Notes: generated from the letters alone by a model not told the origin. Positions 11,001 through 30,928 are shown, counted from the first letter of the stretch. The stretch is 64,000 bases of DNA from Xiphophorus maculatus (GCF_002775205.1 NC_036443.1:31474217-31538216), one strand, 5' to 3'. Numbers and translations are program-made.

Positions 11001-14000
11001 AAATCTCAACGTCTCGTTTCTCCTCTCCATGAAACTGAAGCAACTTTTTGAAGTTACTGACGTGACTTTTAATACTTTCATTGAGTTAAAAACGAATCAA
11101 AAGAATCCAGACGGACCCAAATCAAGCGCCAGCCTGGTGACTTTCCCGGGTCTGGTCCGTGTTTTCAGTTTGCTGGATGAAATCATGAACGGATCATAAA
11201 TCAGTGAATCAGAACTGATGCAGCTTTTCTCTATCACAGCTCCAGTGAAACTGAAGGTTCTGGAAGTGAAGCTGGTCAGAACCTCCAGTCTGGACCTGGA
11301 AGAGCCTGCAGTGCTGGCAGACCTGCTGAAGCAGGTAAACACAGGAGCGTTCATAAACACGTTCAAATGTTTCTGAACAGGAAGCTGCAGCAGGTTTCAG
11401 GTTAAAACCAGGATTTCAGGATCCAACAGAACCAAAGATTCTGACGTCTTTCTGCCCCCTGCTGGTCAGGAGGAGAAAACGCTGCAAGTCAAAGACTGCT
11501 GGGTTTCCTTAGAAACTTTTTAAACTAATTTGAATAAGTAATAATGAGCACCATTACAATAAATATCTGAATTTAGATCCATCCATCCATCCATCTTCTT
11601 CCGCTTATCCGAGGTCGGGTCGCGGGGGTAGCAGCTTCAGAAGGGAGGCCCAGACTTCCCTCTCCCCAGCCACTTCTTCTAGCTCCTCCGGGGGAATCCC
11701 GAGGCGTTCCCAGGCCAGCCGAGAGACATAGTCCCTCCAGCGTGTCCTGGGTCTTCCCCGGGGCCTCCTCCCGGTGGGACGTGCCCGGAACACCTCACCA
11801 GGGAGGCGTCCAGGAGGCATCCTGACCAGATGCCCGAGCCTCAACTGGCTCCTCTCGATGTGAAGGAGCAGCGGCTCTACTCTGAGTCCCTCCCGGATGA
11901 CTGAGCTTCTCTCTCTAAGGGAGAGCCCAGCCACCCAACGGAGAAAACCCATTTCGGCCGCTTGTATCAGCGATCTCGTTCTTTCGGTCATGACCCAAAG
12001 CTCATGACCATAGATGAGGGTGGGAACGTAGATCGACCGGTAAATCGAGAGCTTCGCTTTTTGGCTCAGCTCTCTCTTCACCACGACGGACCGGTACAGC
12101 GCCCGCTTGATGGCAGACGCTGCGCCAATCCGCCTGTCGATCTCCCGCTCCCTTCTTCCCCCATTCGTGAACAAGATCCCGAGATACTTAAACTCCTCCA
12201 CTTGGGGCAGGACACCCCCCCCCCTGACCCTGAGAAGGCACTCTACCCTTTTCCGGCTCAAGACCATGATGGCCTCGGATTTGGAGGCACTGATCCCCAT
12301 CCCGGCCGCTTCACACTCGGCTGCGAACCGCTCCAGCGAGAGCTGCAGATCACGATCTGATGAAGCCAAAAGGACCACATCGTCTGCAAAAAGCAGAGAT
12401 GAGATCCTAAGGCCACCAAATCGGATCCCCTCAACACCTTGGCTGGTCTAGAGATTCTGTCCATGAAAGTGATGAACAGAATCGGTGACAAAGGGCAGCC
12501 CTGGCGGAGTCCAACTCTCACCGGAAACGAACCCGACTTACTGCCGGCAATGTGGACCAGACTCTGACACCGGTCATACAGGGACCTGACAGCCCGTATC
12601 AGAGGGCCCGGTACCCCATACTCCCGGAGAACCCACCACAGGGCTCCCCGAGGGACACGGTCGAACGCCTTCTCCAAGTCCACAAAACACATGTAGACTG
12701 AGGAGCTTTTTAACCACCTCGGTGACCTCGTCCCCAGAGATTGGAGAGCCCAACCCAGCGTCCCCAGGCTCTGCTTTCTCAGTGGAAGGCATGTTGGTGG
12801 GATTGAGGAGGTCTTCGAAGTACTCTGCCCACCGGCCCACAACGTCCCGAGTAGAGGTCAGCAGCACACCATCCCCACTATAAACAGTGTTGGTGCTGCA
12901 CCGCTTCCCCCCCCTGAGACGCCGGATGGTGGACCAGAATCGCCTCGAAACCGTATGGAAGTCTTTCTCCATGGCCTCTCCAAACTCCTCCCACGCCCGA
13001 GTTTTTGCCTCAGCAACCGCCCGAGCCGCATGCCGCTTCGCCCGCCGGTACCCATCAGCTGCTTCCGGAGTCCCACAGGCCAAAAAGGCCCGGTAGGACT
13101 CCTTCTTCAGCCTGACGGCATCCCTCACCGAAGGTGTCCACCAGCGGGTTCGAGGGTTGCCGCCGTGACAGGCACCGACAACCTTGCGGCCACAGCTCCG
13201 ATCGGCCGCCTCGACAATGGAGGCACGGAACACGGTCCACTCAGACTCCATGTCCCCCACCTCCCCCGGGAGTTTTGCCGGAGATGGGAGTTAAAGCTCC
13301 GTCTCACAGGGGATTCCGCCAGACGTTCCCAGCAGACCCTCACAACACGTTTGGGCCGCCAGGTCTGACCGGCTTCCTCCCCCACCACCGGAGCCAACTC
13401 ACCACCAGGTAGTGGTCAGTGGACAGCTCCGCACCTCTCTTCACCCGAGTGTCCAAGACATACGGCCGCAGATCCGATGAAACGATGACAAAGTCGATCA
13501 TCGAACTGCGGCCTAGGGTGTCCTGGTGCCAAGTGCACATATGGACACCCTTATGCTTGAACATGGTGTTCGTTATGGACAATCCATGGCGAGCACAGAA
13601 GTCCAGCAACAGAACACCGCTCGAGTTCAGGTCGGGCGGGCCGTTCCTCCAAACCACGCCCGTCCAGGTCTCACTGTCATTGCCCCTGAATTTAGATGAT
13701 TTTTTAATTTGTGAATTGTCTAATAAATGAATCGTATTGAACTGAACCTTCAGAACCGGACCCAGACTCATCAGGTCTCAGAGACTTGAGTGGATCCCAG
13801 ATTATTGAGGGCAGGTTGGAGGTGGCAGCATCATCCTGTGGGGTAGATAGAATGATGTTTATGAGCTTTCAGGTCCCCAGATGATCTTCGAACTGGGAAG
13901 TTTCTCCTGGAGGATCTGAATACAAAAGATTTCAATAACTAATCATTAAGAGAAAAGAATAAAATACCAAAAACACCAAAATGCAGCAATAAAGAAACGA

Positions 14001-14248
14001 TAAGATGATGACTCCTCCCCTCCTGTCCGTCTCATTCCAGATTGTTGTGCAAATGATGCATTTAATCCAAAAGCAATAAGGTCAGGAGAAACTCTGTGCA
14101 GTGCCAACATCACTAATAAATTCTTATCTTAACGTTCTGGTTCCAGCTGGAGGTGAAGCTGCAGCAGCAGGCAGGAAGCCCACAGGTCAAAGTTCACTTT
14201 AGGAGGAAGGAGGACGGGAAGATTTTCTACAAACTAGACGACGTTTAG
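8001..14248 (+). CDS. C-type lectin-like gene B, single CTLD, 206 aa
   Basis: Predicted secreted single-domain lectin. Exons are 8001-8037 (signal peptide, [12 protein letters not shown]), 8123-8310 and 10483-10681 (one CTLD split by a phase-0 intron), 11240-11334 and 14147-14248 (common tail, ending KLDDV). The total of 621 nt is an exact multiple of three. CTLD marks are a W-x-D-A-Q-x-F-C helix, RAWIGL, KPN in place of EPN/QPD, and WEDEYC in place of WND, so canonical calcium-dependent sugar binding is doubtful. The exon-2 acceptor is a tandem CAGCAG, so a protein one alanine longer is equally in frame. The last intron contains a LINE with target duplications, and the 2.2-kb second intron a Tc1 remnant. 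A second CTLD, present in genes A and D, is absent. AATAAA lies at 14353. Confidence 0.85.
8640..8960 (+). mobile_element. Tc1/mariner transposase remnant
   Basis: The GGTGGCAGCATCATGCTG and GAGTGGCCTAGTCAAAGCC blocks are diverged versions of conserved Tc1 transposase coding sequence (the latter encodes the EWPSQSPDLNPIEN-type region). Many stops; no terminal repeats recognised. Confidence 0.65.
11579..13685 (-). mobile_element. 5'-truncated LINE (RTE/Rex3-like) with 12-bp target duplication
   Basis: Read on the minus strand it runs from the C-terminal endonuclease (SETW..., ...STDHYLVV) through a linker to reverse transcriptase with [23 protein letters not shown] and an ADDVV active-site block. 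A C-terminal [14 protein letters not shown] segment and a short (GATG)n tail at the low-coordinate end follow. CTGAATTTAGAT occurs on both sides (11567-11578 and 13686-13697). Frameshifts and an internal deletion ([11 protein letters not shown] joined directly to the CFVDLEKAF region) make it inactive. The GATG tail fits descriptions of Rex3, but the clade call is from memory. Confidence 0.88.
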
Positions 14249-14352
14249 TTCTGGATCAAACTGCTCAACATTTATTTAGTAATATTTAGTATTTTGAAGA
14301 TCAGATTCGTTGGGTTGTAGTTCTGTTTGTGTCGGATCGTTTTCTGAAGTAG

Positions 14353-14358
14353 AATAAA
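14353..14358 (+). terminator. Polyadenylation signal, gene B
   Basis: AATAAA 105 bp after the stop codon; a second AATAAA-type hexamer lies near 14443. Confidence 0.55.
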
Positions 14359-14549
14359 TGTGCAGAAATATGAAACTGCAGCTTTGGGGGGTTTTAACTG
14401 TAATGAGGAGCCGATTGGCTGTTTGACTCTAGAAAACTGTAAATAATAAAGATCACTCTAATAAAGCAGATTGATCACCTATAAATTGTATGAGACTATC
14501 TTTTATATTCTGTCGTCATTTGATTTACAAAGGCAATCCACACAAAGCC

Positions 14550-14596
14550 CACACACACACACACACACACAAACACACGGGTGGGTGGGTGGGTGT
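14550..14596. repeat. (AC)n then (GGGT)n microsatellite
   Basis: About 29 bp of AC dinucleotides followed by GGGTGGGTGGGTGGG. Confidence 0.9.
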
Positions 14597-14783
14597 GTGC
14601 GCGGCAGGGCCCAGTAGCCCCCAGAACTGGTCCTGACTAGATTTTGACCTTTGTAAAAATAATTTTTCAAAAGAATCGTCTAATAAACCCAGTAGCATCT
14701 TGGGTGCCAAGATTACGAGCAAATGAACTTTGACAAAAAGCTGCATGCAGCATCGTGATGCTATGAAAACGTGTTTCGTCCAG

Positions 14784-15210
14784 CTGGCCTGGATCGGACT
14801 GTGAACAGCTGGAGGTGGTCCACTCTGACTCCGACTTCTACCACCATGAAGAGACGGAGTTCAGCAACTGGCAGGCTGGAAAACCGAACGATGACGGACA
14901 AGAGAACTGAGGAGAGATGAACCCTGATGGGTCCTGGACCGATGCGTCCTGCTCTGAAAGCCAAAGTTCAATCTGCCTTCAGGACTGAACTTTTCCTGGT
15001 GAAACCAGTTTAAAGTTCTGGGTCCAGTTTAACGTTCTGGGTCCAGTTTAACGTTCTGGTTCCAGTTTAACGTTCTGGTTTCACCAGTTTAATGTTCTGG
15101 TTCCAGCTGTAGATGAAGCTGCAGCAGCAGGCAGGAAGCCCACAGGTCAAAGGTCACTGGGGGAAGCAGACAGAGGGGAAGATTTTCCACAAACTAGACG
15201 ACGTTTAGTT
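14784..15210 (+). pseudogene. Decayed duplicate of lectin exons (half CTLD plus tail exon)
   Basis: 14784 to about 14986 matches the second-half CTLD exon of its neighbours (LAWIGL, WQAGKPNDD, GSWTDASC). It lacks about ten bases after GGACTG, which shifts the frame, and has a TGA where the conserved cysteine of the NC motif should be. The segment at 15108-15210 is nearly a copy of the gene B terminal exon at 14147-14248, but its second codon is TAG. The two pieces sit 536 bp downstream of gene B and look like a local duplication that lost function. Confidence 0.8.
15005..15107. repeat. Short tandem repeat derived from a splice acceptor
   Basis: Four to five copies of a roughly 22-bp unit containing CCAGTTTAACGTTCTGG. 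The same words flank the acceptor of the intact gene B tail exon (ACGTTCTGGTTCCAG, 14132-14146), so the array probably grew from a duplicated intron end. Confidence 0.75.
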
Positions 15211-15348
15211 CTGGATCAAACTGTGACTTTATTTATATTTATAATATTTGTTTTATATTTTACAGCATCATATCGGGTTTTACTTCTGTTTGTTATGGGT
15301 TATTAAATGATCATTTATCGGTTTTATTATTTATAGTTTGCCACATTT

Positions 15349-15482
15349 CATCCACCCATCCTGGGTCGGGTCGCGGGGCAGCAGCCTCAGAAGCGAGGTC
15401 CAGTTTTCCAGTTCCTCCCTGTGGATCCCAAGTTGTTCCCAGGCCAGTAGAGGAACATCGTCCCTGGTTTTCCCTCGTCCTG
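15349..15482 (-). mobile_element. LINE 3'-end fragment
   Basis: Minus-strand match to the last about 130 bp of the 11579-13685 LINE (GACCCGACCC...GAAGCTG-type end, then a decayed CATC tail). Confidence 0.75.
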
Positions 15483-23422
<7,940 letters not shown>

Positions 23423-26162
23423 AGAGCAGAATAAAGTCTCAGTTCGTTTCCTGGCTGATTTGGGTTTATAATGATCATAAGCTGTAGCTTAGAGGTGGGA
23501 ATTAAACCTGAACTTCACATGAAAACAGTCAATTATTAAAACATGAAATGATGAAATGTTGAATGTTTTAAGAGTGAAGCTCTGAAATGTAATGATTAAG
23601 ATCCAACTGAAGGCTGTAAACTAAGAGTCTCACGCAACATGGCGCTGTGACGTCGCCCCCCGGTGGCTCTGAGCGGGAACAGCAGGTTGACTTCTTCCTC
23701 TCAATCCTCTTCATCCTGGTCAAACTGCAACACAAACATCAAACTGGGATTTATATTACAATAAAAAGTCATTATTTACCACTCCATCAATATGGAGAAC
23801 AGGTGAAGAGCAGCTCCAGGAGAAGATCCGTGTGTTTGGGTTTGAATATATTTAATAAACTACTTAAATGTGCGGCAAACTAGCGGTATTGTAGAGGCCG
23901 CACTGGGTTAACGCGGTGAATTTCAGACTGTCCGACGCGTGCTTCAATACACTCCAAGTCGCTTTAGGTTGTTGTTGCAATCATCAATTTATTCCACTTG
24001 ACTGTCATACTTCAGATTTTACATGGACTGACACATACTGACCAGGCTAAACCATACAATGGTGCCAACAATAAGCGACATTACAACACGGTCAACAGAA
24101 ATTATGACCACCACCTGCTTCCTCATACATACAATCAGCGCGCCAGTATGGCTCCCATTCATACCTTAGTGACAGTCACGCCCACCTCCACACACCCACC
24201 CAGGTGTCCAAGCCGTGTGCTCCTGCCACGTCAGTAACTGCTCATTTCAACCGTAAGGCTCTTACATTACTGATGACATCTTGGTTTCTTTCTCCTGGTT
24301 CTGATCCATCTGAACACCAAACAGGCTCTTAATACTCTGAACATCATGAATTCACAACATATAACAGACATTTTATCACTTCAGTTATTTCCTGTTACAT
24401 GATGCAGACCTGAGGAAGCTGGTTCATAATCATCATTAGGGTTATTAATGAGATGTAAACAGTTGCATGTTTCCATGGAAACGAGCGGAGCTCTGATCTT
24501 CATCGCTGCAGTTTGATGTTTTTCACCTGGAAAATTGATTTATGATTTTAGATTCACTGAAATGTTTTCCATTAAAAAGATAAATGTTTATTAAACATGA
24601 AAACAATGTTTCAAAATGTTTTTACTGGGATTCATTTAATGTGTTTAAATGAAAGTAGATTCATTTTTTAAAGGGACAGTTTCATGTAAAATCATCTGTT
24701 TTGATCTTTACATCATATTTAAATATTTAATAAAAATCAAACCTGCAGTGCTGCTTTGATCCCTTCGTGGTTCAGAAATCATTTCATCTCCATGGCAACC
24801 ATTCAGCTGTAAACGCCTGGGTGGACTTAGCCCCGCCTTCCAGCCGCAGCTCCTCCCCCACTCTGTTCCTTCAGACTAGCCAGCAGCAATTAGCAAACAT
24901 CAGCTGAACTCGTTACAGGAGCTGCTGGTAACGCTGGTAAAAACATTAAAGAGTGAGTAGAGGAGCCATGTTGGATGACTTCCTGGAGGCGGAGCTTCAG
25001 AAAGAGCAGGAGCTTCTTAAAGAGACAGAGGCCCAATTTCAAGGCGTTAATTCAGGAAGTTTCTCTTCAAGTCAGTTTTAATATTTATAGCAGTTTTCTA
25101 GCCACTGAAGGTAAAATAGTTGCTGAATTAAGTTAAGAAATGTGATCATGTGATCCTCCAGATCCTCCATCCCGTCCTCAGGAAACCGGATCTCATTTTA
25201 ATATGACTGAATCATCGGCGACTCGGGTTCCTTCTCAGGTTTGAATATAATTTGTTTAGCTTGTTTACTAAAGAGGATTGTGGTGATTTTTAATCTCCAT
25301 AGGAATAACACTCTGTGAAGCTCTGGTTTCCTCTGACTGTAATGAAACACAATAAGAGTTTTAATTTCCATGAATTTCCAAAAAGCTTTTATACGACTTG
25401 TTAGGATTAAGTGATTTAACTTTGTGTATTTATAACAACGTTTGTCCTTCGCCTGTTGTTCTGCTTTGCATCTCCAGGATGATTTGAGCTGAAAACAGAG
25501 CAGAAGATCCTAAATGCAGATTCATGTTTGATTATTCAGATCCATCAAGTTCTGCTTTAAAAACATCAGCCTGAGAAAATCTCAGCTTCAAACTAACATC
25601 TGAGTTTAAACCAGGATTAAAGCTGAATATGTTTCTGTTTTCACATGGATTCTCCCTCAGCGCTGCTTTAACTCACAAACACTTTTATTTTTCTGCAGCA
25701 GAAATAAAAACCAGAACCTTCTGAAGAAACAACTCTGAAAAATATGTTTACTCAAAATACAGAAATGTATTATATTTTAATCATCAGTTAAGCCACAAAT
25801 AAGTTAAATCAATTAATTGTCAAACAGTTTGTTTCTCTAAAAGATCATTTTGGGATTTTATTTGAACAGAATTTAATATAAATTTTGGCACTGGATAAAA
25901 TCTGAGGTTAAAGTTCAGATTTTTCTGCAGACATTGAACAAACTAAAAGTTTTTTAACCTGTTTATTTTCACTCTGACCTTAAAGCAACAGCAGGACTTT
26001 AGCAGAGATCCGGAGGAAGAGGAGAAACCTTCATCGTGACTTTATCTGACCTTGTCCATGGAAATGCGGCTGATTTGAATGGTTTTGACTTGCCAATAAT
26101 TCAGGATGTTTGAGCCGAGAGGCAGAAAGTTTCTGATCAAAGCAGAAACCAGATGAGGAAGG
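23423..26162. other. Intergenic region between SRCR gene C and lectin gene D
   Basis: After the gene C polyadenylation signal, 23885-24270 is a less AT-rich block of unknown origin. A 37-codon ORF at 24968-25081 (MLDDFLEAELQKEQELLK...) is acidic and helical-looking; a stop-free stretch after AG near 25163 could be a further exon, but I recognise neither. The rest is AT-rich and I see no supported gene. Confidence 0.4.
23430..23435 (+). terminator. Polyadenylation signal, gene C
   Basis: AATAAA eight bases after the stop codon, implying an unusually short 3' UTR if used. Confidence 0.55.
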
Positions 26163-29100
26163 ATGGAGGTGCTCCTCCTCTTCATCACCGCTGCAGCAGG
26201 CAAGTTTCACTCAGAAATATTCATTTGATTTGTAATTTATTGACTTCTTCTGTTGTTTTGGTTTGGAAACGTTTAGTAAGTTTTTGTTTCGGTGAAGCGA
26301 ACTAAACTCTGCCTGCGTCTCTCAGGCGTCGTTTCTTCTCCTTCGTCTCATGGATATCGTTTCGTTTATGAGCCGATGACCTGGGCCGACGCTCAGAGTT
26401 ACTGCAGGAGGACGAACTCAGACCTGGCTACCATAGCAACCATGGAGGATGTGGACACGCTGAACAAGATGGCGGTCATGAACAAGATGGTCTACACTTC
26501 TTACAGCTACGTATGACGGCTTTCACTTCCTCTGGAGTCACAGCAGAAACAGGAAGCAGATCCTGGAGAAAATATGCAAAAACGCCATCAATGTTACTAC
26601 AGAGAAATTCACCAAAATACAGAGAAACCACCGGGAGCCAGGGCAGAACAAAACACATCAAACCAAGAAAAATCCAGCAGCGAAGAAACAGAGAAAAGTT
26701 TAAATACTGATGAACTGAGAGGACAGGAAATAAAGCTATTAAATAATAACTAGAGCTAATTAAACTAGAGTAACAAGGACTAAGAAATAAACAATGAACT
26801 AGACTCAAGAACTGAACTAAAGTAAAACTAGACTGGTCTGATGAAAGAAAGACTAAAGAACCCAGAAAAATCAAACTAGAATGAAATGATCACCTTCAGA
26901 GAGAAACATTTGATTTTTAACACCACATTTATTTTTCAATAAAAATACATTTTGACAGCATTTAGTTCATTCTTTCATGCAATCATTGAATTGAAAACCA
27001 GCTTTCTATCAACCACAGAACATATAACATTATTAAAACACCACAAAGAGAAAAAATCCATTAAGTTATTCATCAATGAAAAGAACATAAATTCTGCTTT
27101 TACCATCAGAATAAACATCCTGTCGACTTTTTCCCCCGAAACACCATTTAGTTTATTTCTTCTACTAATATAAATGGAAAATTTCGCCTGTCCAATAAGA
27201 AAATTTAACAATTTCCACTTACTAGATTCCTTTTTTGTATAACCTGCACTGAATATAAACGCTACTTCAGACCAATAGACACCACATTTTTTAAAAACAT
27301 CTTCTAACAAGAAAAACAATGGTGAAAGTCTTTTACACTCAAGAAACATGTGATAAATAGTTTCTACTTCTTCACAAAAAGGACAAAATTCATTTAAATC
27401 TTTTCTAAATGTAACTATAAAACTGTTAACACTGACAGCACCGTGCAAAATCCTCCACTGAAGGTCGCTTACCCTCTTACTCAAAGGGGGCTTAAAAAAA
27501 CTCTCCATATTGGTTTCTGATTATCCCCGACTTTATACCCGTCTCTCCAAACAGTATCAGTTAATTGTTTCTTATTCAATCCTTGAACAACCAGTTTATA
27601 CAAACATTTTCCAATCAACATATCAACGTTTGGTCAAGTCCATTTCCGGCATTTTGCGCCAAAAGGCCAAAATGCCGGAATAACACACAGAAATGTAACC
27701 AAAAACACGCAATCTAACTCCACAGCCACAATATTTAAAGAACAATATCCAAAAACCCCAATAAAGATAAAGAAAAACAAAGTTAGAAAATTCTCAGTCT
27801 CTCAGCCTCCACCACACGCTCCGCCACCAACTCCCAGCATGCAGTGCGAAACAAAGAAGAGACGATTCTCAGGAGTTTTGATTGTTATTCATAAAATCAC
27901 AAAGAAAACAAAGAACCGGTTCTCTCTGCGTGAATCAGAACGTTCCTGTTGTTTCAGAGAGCCTGGATCGGACTGTATGATGACGTGGACAGCTGGCGCT
28001 GGTCCATGTCGGACTCTGGGTTCTACAGAACCGGAGAGGATTCGTTCAGGAAGTGGCAGAAAGGAGAGCCGAACAACTGGCAGAGCACCGAGCGCTGCGG
28101 CATGATGACCGCGGACGGCCTGTGGCAGGACGGGCCGTGTTCCTCCGCCCTGCGGCCCGTCTGCGCCGACATCACCGGTAGACCCGGTCACACTGAACAC
28201 GGACGTTTCTGAGCTACAAAGATCAAAACTTCCTAGAAAAACCTAGAAATGTTCAAACTCAATAGGCTGAAAATTTGTAAGAAAAGTATTCAAGTATTTT
28301 GTGATTCATTTCACAAAATGAATCACTTTCTTTCTGAGCTCAAAGGATCAAACATTTGCAAGAAAAACTGAAATTTTTAGACTAATCTCAGAAATTTTCT
28401 AGAAAAAAATGACAGCTTGATAAATTAAAAATTTGAAAGAAAAAAACTCTGAAATGTTGAGATTAATATAACTTTCTTCAGTGTTTTATTGGCTCTGGCG
28501 GCCTTTATCTGTAGTGAACTGAAAGTGGGGAAGACATGAGGCAAAGGTCACCAGGCCGGGAATCGAACCTATGACGTCCATGTGTGGGCTGCGCTTTATC
28601 CCCCAGCAACCTTTACATGTTTTATTAAAAATCAATCTGGAAATTTGGAAATATGAACTTTGAAAAGAAAAAAAAAACGAATATATTTTTAGAATAATTT
28701 CAAATATTTTCTAGACAAAACTTGGATATTTTCTGAACTCATAATGCTGAAAATGTTTAAAGTTTCAAAATTAAAAAAGGGCAACTTTTTGAGTTCAGAA
28801 ATGTCCTAATTTTTCATAGAAATTTTCTGAGATTAATCTCAATATTTCTGAGTTTTATCACTAAGTTTTAAACTTTTTGAGCTCTGAAAATGTTCAGAAT
28901 TTTGCTAGAAAATATGTGAAATTAATCTTCATTTCTGAGTGATTGTTGTAGTTTTTTTCTACCTCCAAACTCGAACTTGAGTTTTTGTGTTTCTGCAGAA
29001 GGTCACATGTTTACTGGCTGCTGGATTCCTTGGTTCTGTGCTTTCAGGGCCCGGTGCGAGTTTCGTTCTGGTCCAGTCTGGGATGAACTGGACGGCGGCC

Positions 29101-30615
29101 CAGAGCTTCTGCAGGAAGCAGCACTCGGACTTGGCCAGCATCAGGAACGAGTCCGAAAACCAGCAGGTCCAGCAGCTGGTGCCGGCAGGAACCAAAGTCT
29201 GGACCGGACTGTACCGAGGCGGCTGGAAGTGGTCGGCTGGGAGCCTCTTCTCCTTCAGCTACTGGAAGAGCACCGAGCCCAACAACAACAACAACAATGA
29301 GAATTGTGTGTTGGCGACGTTTGACGCTCTGGGGAAATGGGAGGACTGGTCATGTGACGTAAAGAAAGCCTTCATCTGCTCCACCAGTGAGTCTTCCTCA
29401 GCCTCTTCCTCCTGATCTCGCTGCCTGACGCTCATCAACCATTTTGCTGTCAAAGGTTTCGTTTTTCAGAAGGTTGTGTCTGTGAAGCTGGAGAAAACCT
29501 CCGGCCTGGATCTGAACTCTGCAGCAGCGATGGAAGAGCTGCTGACTCAGGTACATGGAGGTCTCACTTCCTACCAGCAGGTGGCGCTGCAGCGCCAACA
29601 AAATGTTGTTGATATTCTGCTGATGAAACAAAAAAATCCGGTGTTTCCGTTACTTAGAAATGAAATGAAAAATCATGTTGGTTTCACCCTCCAACCACTT
29701 CCTGTTTTCTTCTTCATCTCCACCAGTAGTAACATCCGGTTGCTGATCATGTGACTTGTGAAGCTAAAAAAGTGTTTTTATTGAAATACAATCATTTCAA
29801 AATGCCTGAAAAATTACCTCAAAACTTCTTATTAAATTGGTTTGTTTCCATTACAGCTGCAGTAACTTTTATAAAATGTTTGTTAAATCTGTCAGCATGT
29901 TTGTTCTGTGAACAGATCGACATCCTCTCTGAGCTGCTACTACTGTCTGAAGAAATGAACCAAAAACAACCAATCAGAGCCAGCAGGCGGAGCTTGGTGC
30001 TGCCAATCATCCTCATGTTGCCACTGCTAAATCTGCTAATGGTGGAAAAACAACTTACTGCTACAGGAAAACCGTTAATCCACTGTCATTGGTGGCTATG
30101 CTAACTAGTCATAGCATTCATGACAAGCTATGCTAACTGCAGAGTAGCAGAGAACAAGGAAGGAAAAGCAGCACCACATGGATGGTGATTGACAGCAGTA
30201 AGCCCCGCCTCCTGGCTCCAATTGGTTGTTTTTAGTTAGTAATGGGAGAAGAAAGAGGAGTTTTTTTTTTTACAGATTATGTTTCATAACAAACGGTCAG
30301 AACATCATGACAGTTTCAACGTTCAGTTACATTCTGCAGCTTTAAGAATGTTTGTTTTCATAACTCTCATTTTGCAGCTTCATGGTGAATAGAAACGCAG
30401 CTGATGGATCCAGCTGGGAGTTTCAGTCAGAGGTTTTCCTCCTGCAGAGAGAACCTGAATATTAATCTGCATAAATGTGATCATTCTTCCTCCTCCAGCT
30501 GCTGCTGAAGCTGAAACAGGAAGGACTGGATTCAGACGTGAAGCTGAGCTGGAGGAAACAGTCGGATGGAAACGTTTTCCACAAACCGAAGGAGAAAAAT
30601 CCGACGTCAGTCTGA
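26163..30615 (+). CDS. C-type lectin-like gene D, two CTLDs, 330 aa
   Basis: Predicted secreted lectin and the most complete model of the cluster. Exons are 26163-26199 (signal peptide, MEVLLLFITAAA), 26326-26510 and 27958-28177 (CTLD 1 split by a phase-0 intron), 29048-29386 (CTLD 2 in one exon), 29456-29550 and 30499-30615 (tail). The total of 993 nt is a multiple of three. CTLD 1 has RAWIGLYDD, GEPNNW and CGMM, with LWQD in place of WND. CTLD 2 has EPN followed by an Asn run, and WEDWSC. Intron 1 uses a GC donor (CAG|GCAAGT). The overall plan matches fish CLEC20A-like or mannose-receptor-like proteins. No transmembrane segment is predicted, so secretion is inferred. Intron 2 carries an L1/Tx1-like LINE fragment and a hairpin. 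AATAAA lies at 30708. Confidence 0.9.
26975..27508 (-). mobile_element. LINE ORF2 C-terminal fragment (L1/Tx1-like)
   Basis: A 177-codon minus-strand ORF shows the zinc-binding end of an L1/Tx1-type reverse transcriptase: LQWRILHGAVSVNSF, then CPFC...ETIYHMFLEC (C-x2-C...H-x4-C). No RT core is present, so it is a 5'-truncated copy. It lies antisense in intron 2 of lectin gene D. Its real boundaries are probably wider, about 26,935-27,640. Confidence 0.75.
27644..27680. other. Perfect 13-bp inverted repeat (hairpin)
   Basis: TTCCGGCATTTTG (27644-27656) and CAAAATGCCGGAA (27668-27680) are exact reverse complements with an 11-nt spacer whose ends (GCC/GGC) can extend pairing. It lies just beyond the LINE fragment in intron 2 of gene D. 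Confidence 0.9.
28488..28611 (-). mobile_element. tRNA-derived SINE fragment
   Basis: The minus strand carries GGTTCGATTCC, a Pol III B-box (GGTTCRANNCC type), followed by CGGCCTGGTGACC and further sequence typical of fish tRNA-derived SINEs. The A-box side is short or lost. Confidence 0.55.
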
Positions 30616-30707
30616 GAGGATCTGCTGCTTTCTTTATGAAGTTAATAAGTCTGATTATATAATGTTCAGGCATTCAGCAATTATATTTATTATGTTCCTT
30701 TAGAATT

Positions 30708-30713
30708 AATAAA
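30708..30713 (+). terminator. Polyadenylation signal, gene D
   Basis: AATAAA 93 bp after the stop codon. Confidence 0.55.
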
Positions 30714-30928
30714 ACGTTCATTCAGGCATTAAAAACATATTTAGTTCCTAGATGTTGGTTTGTTGTATTTATGATTAATTGGTAGATGGTGAGTCAGACC
30801 AGTGGAGCCAGTGAGAGAAACGATGATTTAATGATCGAAAAGCACAATAATCCAAAATCCAGGCAGCACAGAATGAGCAGAAGGCTAATAGCTCAATAGC
30901 AACTGGTCCAGCAACAGGGGGGCGGGGG

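Noticed and set aside
13795..13850. GGTGGCAGCATCATCCTGTGGGG word, Tc1-like
   Set aside because: About 25 matching bases only; noted as a possible Tc1 crumb in the last intron of gene B.
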